From an uncultured Anaerolineales bacterium (GTDB lineage Bacteria > Chloroflexota > Anaerolineae > Anaerolineales > Villigracilaceae), in NCBI GenBank assembly GCA_937928015.1, contig CALFXA010000191.1, positions 1-31,798 on the forward strand: DNA of 31,798 nt, written 5' to 3'. The notes under the pieces were generated by a model. That model was not told where the DNA came from and did no database searches. It saw nothing but the letters and a program-made list of their open reading frames with translations. The position numbers were made by a program, and so were the translations under genes. Below, piece after piece: positions 15,536 through 22,143 of this stretch; position 1 is the first letter of the stretch, and every line of letters starts with the position of its first letter.

Positions 15536-17284
15536 TCAACGCGGCCCTTTCCTCCCAAATTGTCGTTCGAGCATGTCCACCGAAAGATGGATCATGGTCG
15601 GCCTGCCGTGCGGACAGGTGCGCGGGGACTCGCAAGTTTCGAGGTCGCTCAACAACGCACGCTGCTCTTCGGGCGTGAGGGTCTGCCCCGCCTTGACGGC
15701 CAGCCGCTTGCACACGCGTCCCGCCAGTTTGGCCTCGACCTCGGCTTGCAACGGTGCCTCGTCCTCTTCGAAATCCTCGACCAAAGCCCGCAGCGCCAGC
15801 GACGGGTCGCTGCCGCGGAAGAGGGTCGGCATGGCCCGCACCTGGAAGGTGTTCGCGCCGAAGGCCTCCACCTCGAAGCCGAAATGATTCAACACATCGA
15901 GTTGACCTTCGAGCAGCTTGGCCTGTGCGGGCGGCAGGTGTACCACAGCGGGAGTCAGCAAGGCCTGCGAAGGGATGCTCTCCATCCCATGCTGGGCCAT
16001 GAGTTTCTCGAATAACACGCGCTCATGCGCGGCGTGCTGGTCGATCAGGTATAACCCGTCGGGACCTTCAGCCACCAGATAGGCCGAGCCGATCTGGCCG
16101 ATCAGGCGCAGGAGCGGAAGGTTGAAGGCGGGTCTGGTTTCGGGTTGCTGCGTTGGGGATGAAGCCTCGGGCGGTTGACCAGGCACGGCGAAGGGTGAGT
16201 CTACTGCCTCATGCGCCATCGTCCAATCCAGCCCAGGCTCGCGCGGCTCCGACGGGCGTCCGCTCCACAACGTGGTCGGGGCGACGGACGGCACGGGCGT
16301 GTAGGCCAGCAGGGCCCGTCGCACCGCGCGCTGCACGAAGCTGAAGACGCGGTCTTGATTCTTGAAACGCACCTCGGCCTTGGCAGGATGCACGTTCACG
16401 TCCACGTCTTCGGGGAGCATGTCGAGGAAGAGCGCCGTCAGTGGGTAGCGTCCCACCATCAGCAGGGTGTGATAGGCTTGGATGACGGCCGTGTTGAGCG
16501 CCACTTCCTGCACCCAGCGGCCGTTGACGAAGAAGGTAATCTCCTTGCGGTTCGAGCGAGTCAGCGAGGTGGGGCTGATGAAACCCGTCAGACGCAGGCC
16601 ATCCTCCTCGGCGATCACTTCGAGCATCTGCCTGGCCACGTCCACGCCGTAGAGCGCCGCCAGGATGGCCCGTCGGTCGCCGTCGCCCGCGGTTTGCAGC
16701 GAGACGTTCTTGCCTTCACTTAACTTGAAGCGCACATGGGGATACGCCAGCGCATAGCGCGTCACCAGATTGTCGATGGCGCGGCGCTCGGTCACGTCGG
16801 CTTTGAGGAATTTCAGGCGGGCGGGGACGTTGTAGAACAGGTCCTCGACACGCACCACGGTACCGACCGGTGCGCCGACCGACTCGACCTTGGAGCTGAT
16901 TCCGCCTTCGACGCGTAGCCGCGCCCCCGCAGCGGATTCCGCCACCCGCGAGGTGACGGTCATGCGCGAGACCGATCCGATGGAGGCCAGCGCCTCGCCG
17001 CGGAATCCCAGCGTCGAGATGTGGAACAGGTCCTCGGGCTGGACCAGCTTCGAGGTCGCATGGCGCTCGACGGCCAGCGCCAACTCCGAAGCCGGGATGC
17101 CGCTTCCGTCGTCGGCCACCTCAACCAGCGCGCGTCCCGCCTCCGCAATGGAGATGGTCAACGCGTGCGCGCCTGCGTCCAGTGCATTTTCGGCCAGTTC
17201 TTTCACCACCGAGGCGGGGCGTTCGATGACTTCTCCCGCGGCGATTTGCGAGGCAACTTCTGAGGAAAGCAGGCGAATGGGCAT
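15536..17284 (-). CDS. mutL: DNA mismatch repair protein MutL (endonuclease type)
   Basis: A 582-residue mismatch-repair protein that couples MutS recognition to strand incision. The GHKL ATPase is complete: catalytic Glu29 and Asn33 (ELAENALDAGA), DDGSGI (58-63), TLGFRGEAL (about 92-100). The C-terminal domain carries the latent endonuclease metal motif DQHAAHERVLFE and the zinc-side motif CPHGRP, as in organisms lacking MutH. The start ATG at 17284 gives the family-standard MPIRLL N-terminus; the frame is open to 17449 but that part has no homology. TATAAT lies six bases before the ATG and no Shine-Dalgarno is present, suggesting a leaderless mRNA. It is co-transcribed with the diguanylate cyclase gene. 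Confidence 0.97.
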   Translation of the reverse strand: MPIRLLSSEVASQIAAGEVIERPASVVKELAENALDAGAHALTISIAEAGRALVEVADDGSGIPASELALAVERHATSKLVQPEDLFHISTLGFRGEALASIGSVSRMTVTSRVAESAAGARLRVEGGISSKVESVGAPVGTVVRVEDLFYNVPARLKFLKADVTERRAIDNLVTRYALAYPHVRFKLSEGKNVSLQTAGDGDRRAILAALYGVDVARQMLEVIAEEDGLRLTGFISPTSLTRSNRKEITFFVNGRWVQEVALNTAVIQAYHTLLMVGRYPLTALFLDMLPEDVDVNVHPAKAEVRFKNQDRVFSFVQRAVRRALLAYTPVPSVAPTTLWSGRPSEPREPGLDWTMAHEAVDSPFAVPGQPPEASSPTQQPETRPAFNLPLLRLIGQIGSAYLVAEGPDGLYLIDQHAAHERVLFEKLMAQHGMESIPSQALLTPAVVHLPPAQAKLLEGQLDVLNHFGFEVEAFGANTFQVRAMPTLFRGSDPSLALRALVEDFEEDEAPLQAEVEAKLAGRVCKRLAVKAGQTLTPEEQRALLSDLETCESPRTCPHGRPTMIHLSVDMLERQFGRKGPR

Positions 17285-17286
17285 GC

Positions 17287-17361
17287 GCCGATTATATAAT
17301 ACCCGCGTGTAAAATAGCACCTTCTTTTGGATAGATGCTGTAAAGCATGGGTATAATCGGC
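17287..17361. promoter_or_regulatory. Mirrored divergent leaderless promoters of mutL and the HAD gene
   Basis: A minus-strand TATAAT (17296-17291) and a plus-strand TATAAT (17352-17357) each stand six bases before a start codon. The 10-base blocks 17287-17296 and 17352-17361 are exact inverted copies. A 5-bp-arm palindrome (17335-17348) lies in the plus-strand promoter spacer. No clear -35 elements at standard spacing. Confidence 0.65.
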
Positions 17362-17363
17362 AG

Positions 17364-17993
17364 ATGCGTTTTACCACCCTGCTGTTCGACCTCGACGACA
17401 CGTTGTATCCCGCCTCGACCGGCCTGTGGACTCTGCTCAAGCGACGCATGAGCGATTATATGCGTGAGCGCCTGGGCATCCCCGAGGACCAGATCCAGAC
17501 CTTGCGCGAGCGATACTTCCAGCAATTCGGCACCACCCTGCGCGGACTGCAAGCCCATCATCAGGTGGATACGCAGGAGTTTCTGGCCTACGTCCACGAT
17601 GCGCCCCTGGCCGAGTACTTGACCCCGAACCCGATCCAGCGCGAGGTAATCGTTTCACTGCCGGGCCGCAAGCTAATCTTCACCAACGCGGACGTTCCGC
17701 ATGCCCGCCGCGTGTTATCCGCGCTGCAACTGGACGGTCTGTTCGACAGCATCGTGGACGTGAACGCCGTCGCGCCGTATTGCAAGCCGATGCCCGAGTC
17801 CTTTGAGATCGCATTGAAGGCCGCTGGCGAGGCCGACCCCGCGCGCTGCGTGATGATCGACGATCTGCCGCGTACCACGCGCGCCGCCATGAACGCCGGC
17901 TTGTACGGAATCCTGTACGGACAGCCCGGGCCGCATCTTGACGCCGACGCCTGTTTCGACGACTGGACCAAACTCCCCGCCTTGTTGATGTGA
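17364..17993 (+). CDS. HAD-superfamily hydrolase, pyrimidine 5'-nucleotidase-like
   Basis: A 209-residue phosphatase. HAD motif I is FDLDDTLYP with nucleophile Asp9 and acid/base Asp11, motif II TNAD, the conserved lysine is in CKPMPES, and the final acidic motif is MIDDLPRTT. The FDLDDTLYP start and the small helical cap after it resemble the pyrimidine 5'-nucleotidase subfamily (Sdt1-like), which dephosphorylates UMP/CMP or related metabolites; the exact substrate is inferred. The ATG is preceded at six bases by TATAAT and has no Shine-Dalgarno. A small membrane-protein gene follows seven bases after the stop. Confidence 0.9.
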   Translation: MRFTTLLFDLDDTLYPASTGLWTLLKRRMSDYMRERLGIPEDQIQTLRERYFQQFGTTLRGLQAHHQVDTQEFLAYVHDAPLAEYLTPNPIQREVIVSLPGRKLIFTNADVPHARRVLSALQLDGLFDSIVDVNAVAPYCKPMPESFEIALKAAGEADPARCVMIDDLPRTTRAAMNAGLYGILYGQPGPHLDADACFDDWTKLPALLM

Positions 17994-18000
17994 GGTAGCC

Positions 18001-18210
18001 ATGGAAACGAAAGCGATGATTGCCCTGGCGTTGATGATCCTGGGCATCGTGGTCATCAACTTTGCCCTGTACGCCGCCGCGCGCGGCATGTCCGATTGGT
18101 TCTCGTCGATGGGCAAGGGCATGCAGACTCCGTTGACGAAGGACCGCGCTCCCTACGATGAGCTGCGCCAGAAAATGCGTGAACTCTCGGACGAGAAAAA
18201 GGAAGATTGA
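18001..18210 (+). CDS. Small single-pass membrane protein, unknown function
   Basis: A 69-residue protein with one hydrophobic segment (about 6-27) and a charged tail rich in Lys/Glu/Asp. GAGG before the ATG and the seven-base gap after the HAD stop support real translation in the same transcript. I do not recognise a family. Confidence 0.7.
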   Translation: METKAMIALALMILGIVVINFALYAAARGMSDWFSSMGKGMQTPLTKDRAPYDELRQKMRELSDEKKED

Positions 18211-18225
18211 CCGAAAGCGGTTTTT
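18210..18225 (+). terminator. Possible weak terminator after the small membrane protein
   Basis: A short 4-bp stem with an AAAG loop (18210-18221) runs into five Ts. The stem is too short for confidence. The rest of the gap up to 18400 shows no certain promoter and no gene. Confidence 0.3.
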
Positions 18226-18400
18226 ACAAAACGCATATATCGAATTCATGCCGCTTTAATCCCGCCATGATAAAACCGACCCTGACTTACTGCTTTTTGC
18301 ATCAACATTTAACTTGTACATGCCGGAAGTCGGGCAGAATCAAAATCCCAGTTGAGCTCTTTATGCAGTACGCTGTAACGGCATTTTGCCTGGAGGAATC

Positions 18401-19747
18401 ATGAACGAACCTGTACACGTAACCCCGCCCGCCCCCCAACCGACGGCCAAGTCGCCCAACAAGGCCTTGATCACCGTCCTGGTTATCGTGGCTATGCTCT
18501 TTATCGGCACACTCTCCTTCGCGGGCGGATTCGTCACGGGACATTTTGTCCCCGCCCTGAACGAACCTTCCGGGCAGACTTTCCTGCCCGTGGCCCCCAC
18601 GCCCTCTACTGACCAAAACTCGGCCACCCCGCAGGATTTGCAGACCCTGTTCTCCCCGTTCTGGGAGGCATGGAATCTGGTTCACCAGCAATACGTGGAC
18701 CAGCCTGTGGATGACGTCAAGCTGATGCAGGGCGCGATCCGTGGCATGATGGAATCTCTGGGTGACAAGCACACCTCCTACATGGACCCGGTCAATTTCC
18801 AGCAGGCCAACCAGAGTCTGGCGGGTGAGTACGAAGGCATCGGCGCCTACGTCGATACCGGTGGCGACTTCCTGACCATTACCAGCCCGATCCCCGGCTC
18901 GCCGGCCGAGAAGGCGGGCCTGCGCCCGGGCGACATCATCGTCAAGATCGACGGCAAGGACATGACTGGCGTGGACCCCGAAGTGGCCCGCCAGCAGGTG
19001 CTTGGACCGGCCGGTTCGACGGTCCACCTGACCGTGGCGCGCAAGGACGAGAAGAACCTGCTTGAGTTCGACGTTACCCGCGACAAGATCGTCATCAAGA
19101 GCGCCACGGGCAAGATGCTCGATAACGGTGTCGCCTACATCCAGGTCACCACCTTTGGCGACAAGACCTCCGAAGAATTGATCCAGGCCCTGAACGATGT
19201 GCTGGCTCAGAATCCAAAGGGCATCGTCCTCGACCTGCGCAACAACGGCGGCGGCTACGTGCAGACCGCGGTCGAAGTGGCTTCGCAATTCATCGATAAG
19301 GGCGTGGTGCTCTACGAGCAGTTCGGCGACGGCAAGAAAAACACCTACGAGGTTCAGCCTGGCGGCCTGGCCACCGATATTCCCATGGTGGTGCTGATCA
19401 ACGAAGGTTCGGCGTCCGCGTCCGAGATCGTGGCGGGCGCGCTGCAAGATTATGGCCGCGCCAAGTTGGTGGGCGTCACCTCCTATGGCAAGGGCTCGGT
19501 GCAGAACTGGATTCCGCTCTCGGGCGACCAGGGCGCGGTGCGCGTGACCGTCGCCAAGTGGCTGACCCCCAACGGCCGCACCATCCATCAGAAGGGCCTG
19601 ACTCCCGACGTCTTCGTCCAGATGACCGAAGAGGATTACAAGAACAACTTGGACCCGCAGTTGGACGCCGCTGTGCAGACTCTGCTGGCCATCATCGGCG
19701 GGCAGCCGATCCCCACCTCGGTGCCGACAGCCACTCCCGCCCCGTAA
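18401..19747 (+). CDS. S41-family C-terminal processing protease (CtpA-like)
   Basis: A 448-residue membrane-anchored serine protease acting outside the cytoplasmic membrane. It has one N-terminal membrane anchor (about 22-45), a Pro/Thr/Ser linker, an N-terminal helical region, a PDZ domain (about 140-225, YEGIGAYVD and AGLRPGDIIVKI) that selects substrate C-termini, and the S41 core. The catalytic pair is Ser339 in GSASASE and Lys364 in SYGKGS, 25 residues apart as in the family. The C-terminus is a Thr/Pro/Ala tail. GGAGG before the ATG at 18401 fixes the start. The membrane zinc peptidase gene follows 15 bases downstream, so they may form an envelope proteolysis pair. Confidence 0.96.
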   Translation: MNEPVHVTPPAPQPTAKSPNKALITVLVIVAMLFIGTLSFAGGFVTGHFVPALNEPSGQTFLPVAPTPSTDQNSATPQDLQTLFSPFWEAWNLVHQQYVDQPVDDVKLMQGAIRGMMESLGDKHTSYMDPVNFQQANQSLAGEYEGIGAYVDTGGDFLTITSPIPGSPAEKAGLRPGDIIVKIDGKDMTGVDPEVARQQVLGPAGSTVHLTVARKDEKNLLEFDVTRDKIVIKSATGKMLDNGVAYIQVTTFGDKTSEELIQALNDVLAQNPKGIVLDLRNNGGGYVQTAVEVASQFIDKGVVLYEQFGDGKKNTYEVQPGGLATDIPMVVLINEGSASASEIVAGALQDYGRAKLVGVTSYGKGSVQNWIPLSGDQGAVRVTVAKWLTPNGRTIHQKGLTPDVFVQMTEEDYKNNLDPQLDAAVQTLLAIIGGQPIPTSVPTATPAP

Positions 19748-19762
19748 CTTGTGAGGTGAACG

Positions 19763-20455
19763 ATGTTTTATGATCCGACCTATCTATGCTTCATGCTGCC
19801 CGGCATGCTGTTGGTGATGCTGGCCTCGTGGTACGTCAACTCGGCGTACCGCAAGTGGAGCCAGGTCCGCACCCGCAGCGGTTTGACCGGGGCCGAGGCC
19901 GCCCAGCGGCTGATCTATAACGGCGGCCTGTCCGGGGTCCAGATTCAGGGCATCGGCGGGCAGTTGACCGATAACTACGATCCGCGCTCCAAGGTCCTCA
20001 ACCTGTCGCAGGGTGTGGCTAACAGCCCGTCGGTGGCGGCGGTCGCCATTGCTGCTCACGAGTTGGGACACGCCATGCAGGACAACGAAGGTTACTTCCC
20101 GCTGCGCTTCCGCGCCGCACTCGTCCCGATGGTCAACATCGGCTCGTGGCTCGGCTGGATCATGATCCTGGCAGGCTTGTTCCTGCGTATTACCAACCTG
20201 GCTTGGCTGGGTGTGCTGTTCTTCTCTGGCGGTGCAGTCTTTGCGCTGGCCACCCTGCCCGTGGAATTCAACGCCTCGGCGCGCGCCAAGCGCCTGCTGG
20301 CCGAGACCGGCATCATCAGCGGCGAGGACGAGCAGGCGGGCGTCAACAACGTGCTGAACGCCGCGGCCATGACCTATGTGGCCGGGCTGGCTGCCGCCAT
20401 CCTGCAATTGCTGTACTTCGTCTCCCTGGTGGGCGGCGGACGTCGACGCAGTTAG
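19763..20455 (+). CDS. Membrane zinc metallopeptidase, YugP family
   Basis: A 230-residue integral membrane peptidase. It has an N-terminal membrane helix (about 5-22), the zinc-binding HELGH preceded by AIAA and followed by AMQD, then hydrophobic helices (about 128-175) and a C-terminal helix. This arrangement matches the putative neutral zinc metallopeptidase (YugP) family; its natural substrate is not established. GAGG lies before the ATG. The gene is downstream of and probably co-transcribed with the S41 protease, and ends at a strong terminator. Confidence 0.92.
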   Translation: MFYDPTYLCFMLPGMLLVMLASWYVNSAYRKWSQVRTRSGLTGAEAAQRLIYNGGLSGVQIQGIGGQLTDNYDPRSKVLNLSQGVANSPSVAAVAIAAHELGHAMQDNEGYFPLRFRAALVPMVNIGSWLGWIMILAGLFLRITNLAWLGVLFFSGGAVFALATLPVEFNASARAKRLLAETGIISGEDEQAGVNNVLNAAAMTYVAGLAAAILQLLYFVSLVGGGRRRS

Positions 20456-20477
20456 TCGGCAAATGTATGACCAACGG

Positions 20478-20510
20478 CTCCCGCGAGCTTCGGCTTGCGG
20501 GAGTTTTTTT
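20478..20510 (+). terminator. Strong intrinsic terminator with UUCG tetraloop
   Basis: An 11-bp stem (20478-20488 with 20493-20503, one wobble) closes on a TTCG tetraloop and is followed by seven Ts (20504-20510). The next promoter's -10 box begins six bases later. Confidence 0.95.
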
Positions 20511-20515
20511 GTGTG

Positions 20516-20521
20516 TATAAT
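20516..20521 (+). promoter_or_regulatory. -10 box TATAAT before the LPG-synthase-type gene
   Basis: A perfect TATAAT ends eight bases before the ATG at 20530, immediately downstream of the terminator T-run. No Shine-Dalgarno follows it, so the mRNA is probably leaderless or nearly so. Confidence 0.6.
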
Positions 20522-20529
20522 CCGCAACG

Positions 20530-21546
20530 ATGAATAAATTCGTTTTTGTGGTGATTCTGTTTTTGGGCGTGGCGCTGGTCATCCTGAGTTTCGGGGAGTT
20601 GGAGACCATTCTCAAAACCTTGGATAGCGGGAATCACTGGTATCTCCTACTGGCGTTGATCATTCAAATGGCCTGGTTCGTGGTGGTGGGGCAGATGTAT
20701 CACTCCATCTACCGCCTGCTCGGCATGGACGACTCCACCCTGAACCTGAGCGTCGTCGCCGCGGCGGCGACCTTCGTCAACGTGGTCATGCCCACGGGCG
20801 GAATGGGCGGGATCGCCCTCTTCGCGGCGGAGGCTCGTCGGCGCGGACATCCCAGCGGAAAGGCTACCGTCGCCGCGGCACTCTTCCTGCTCTTCGACCA
20901 GGCCGCCTTCCTGGTGATCCTGGCGATGGGATTGTTGGTGTTGCTGCGGCGCGGGAATCTCTCGGCGGGCGAGATCACGGCTTCGCTCCTGCTGCTGGCC
21001 CTGGCACTGGTTATTGCTTTTCTTCTATATCTCGGATATCGGTCTGCAGTCACGCTCGGCAACGTGTTGGCCAGGGGCTCGCACGTCATCAACCGTCTGA
21101 CCCGCTTCGTGATCCACCGCGATTACCTGAGCGAGGACCGCGCCCACGCCTTTGCGCACGAGATCGCTGAGGGGCTCTCGGGTTTGACCGAGCAGCCGAA
21201 TGTCATGGTCCGCCCGGTGTTGTGGGGCCTGCTGAACAAGGTGATGCTGATGGCCATCCTGGCGGCGGCCTTTCTTGCCTTCGACGTGCCCTTTTCCGCG
21301 GGAACCATCGTCGGCGGATTCTCCATCGGGTATCTGTTCCTGATCGTATCGCCCACGCCTTCGGGCATCGGCGTGGTGGAAGGGCTCATGCCGCTGGCGC
21401 TATCGTCGTTGCGCGTGGCCTGGAGTCAGGGCGTCATCGTCACGCTGGCGTATCGCGCCATTACTTTTTGGGTCCCGCTTGGGGTGGGAGCGTTGGCCTT
21501 CCGCAAGTTGCATGTTACTGGAAATGGAGTCAGGCAGGATGGATAA
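20530..21546 (+). CDS. Lysylphosphatidylglycerol synthase TM-region / UPF0104-type membrane protein
   Basis: A 338-residue polytopic membrane protein with about eight hydrophobic segments. Landmarks of the family are NVVMPTGGMGGIALFAAEARRRG (about 80-100) and PTPSGIGVVEGLMP (about 276-290). Proteins of this fold flip or transfer lipid-linked groups, as in the MprF flippase domain and AglD; no catalytic synthase domain is attached here, so a flippase-like role is the better guess, without substrate. It begins just after a -10 box without ribosome site and overlaps the next gene by eight bases. Confidence 0.88.
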   Translation: MNKFVFVVILFLGVALVILSFGELETILKTLDSGNHWYLLLALIIQMAWFVVVGQMYHSIYRLLGMDDSTLNLSVVAAAATFVNVVMPTGGMGGIALFAAEARRRGHPSGKATVAAALFLLFDQAAFLVILAMGLLVLLRRGNLSAGEITASLLLLALALVIAFLLYLGYRSAVTLGNVLARGSHVINRLTRFVIHRDYLSEDRAHAFAHEIAEGLSGLTEQPNVMVRPVLWGLLNKVMLMAILAAAFLAFDVPFSAGTIVGGFSIGYLFLIVSPTPSGIGVVEGLMPLALSSLRVAWSQGVIVTLAYRAITFWVPLGVGALAFRKLHVTGNGVRQDG

Positions 21547-22138
21547 ACGTTTCGAAGAACTTTTGCAACGCTATATCGAACAGGAAGATCACAAGCGGCG
21601 CAAGCCTATCGAAGAACAACTCTGGCGTGAATTTGGCGCGACCAAGGCCGTGCTGGTGATGGACCTCTCGCGCTTTTCGATGTTGACCCAGAAATACGGC
21701 ATCGTCTACAACCTGGCGATGGTCTATCGCATGCAATTCATCTCGCGGCCGATCATCGAACATGAGGGCGGGCAGGTCATCAAATACGAGGCCGACAACT
21801 GCTTTGCCGTGTTCGACGATGTGTACCCCGCCGTGCGTGCCGCGCTGTCCATCAACCGCGCCTTTGCCGAACTCAACGCCAATACCGACGAGAAATTCGA
21901 TATCCTGGTCGGCACGGGCATCGATTATGGCGAGGTGCTGCTCGTCAATGACCCTGATTATTTCGGCATGGCCGTCAACCGTGCCAGCAAGCTCGGCGAA
22001 GACATCGCCAGCGGCGGCGAGATCCTCATCACCAAGACCGCCTTCGAACGCATGCCAGCCGACCCGCACATCCACGCGGAGGCGCTTGAGTTGACCATCT
22101 CCGGCCTGAAGCTCGATGCATTGGCCCTCAAGTACTGA
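21539..22138 (+). CDS. Class III adenylate/guanylate cyclase homologue
   Basis: A 199-residue cytoplasmic protein with a single class III cyclase domain. Metal-binding aspartates appear as Asp42 (VMDLSRFS) and Asp86 (YEADNCFAVF), and Lys82 (GGQVIKYEAD) is at the purine-selecting position of adenylate cyclases. The transition-state motif reads VNRASKL, with Asn147 present but Lys151 where Arg is usual, so activity may be reduced. A basic/acidic N-terminus (about 1-30) could be helical. The start at 21539 has GGAG nine bases upstream and overlaps the previous gene; earlier in-frame ATGs lie inside that gene. The helicase gene starts five bases after the stop. Confidence 0.88.
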   Translation: MDKRFEELLQRYIEQEDHKRRKPIEEQLWREFGATKAVLVMDLSRFSMLTQKYGIVYNLAMVYRMQFISRPIIEHEGGQVIKYEADNCFAVFDDVYPAVRAALSINRAFAELNANTDEKFDILVGTGIDYGEVLLVNDPDYFGMAVNRASKLGEDIASGGEILITKTAFERMPADPHIHAEALELTISGLKLDALALKY

Positions 22139-22143
22139 CCCTC

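Noticed and set aside
15535..15558. TTG at 15558 as start of the diguanylate cyclase
   Set aside because: It would fall inside the ribosome-site-like GGGAGG of the mutL 3' end and adds residues without homology; the ATG at 15534 next to the mutL stop is more plausible.
18207..18404. 65-codon frame before the S41 protease gene
   Set aside because: It starts at TTG without ribosome site, has atypical composition and runs into the protease start and its Shine-Dalgarno.
18302..19588. 428-codon minus-strand frame opposite the S41 protease
   Set aside because: The sense strand encodes a complete PDZ protease with catalytic Ser and Lys; the antisense product has no domain.
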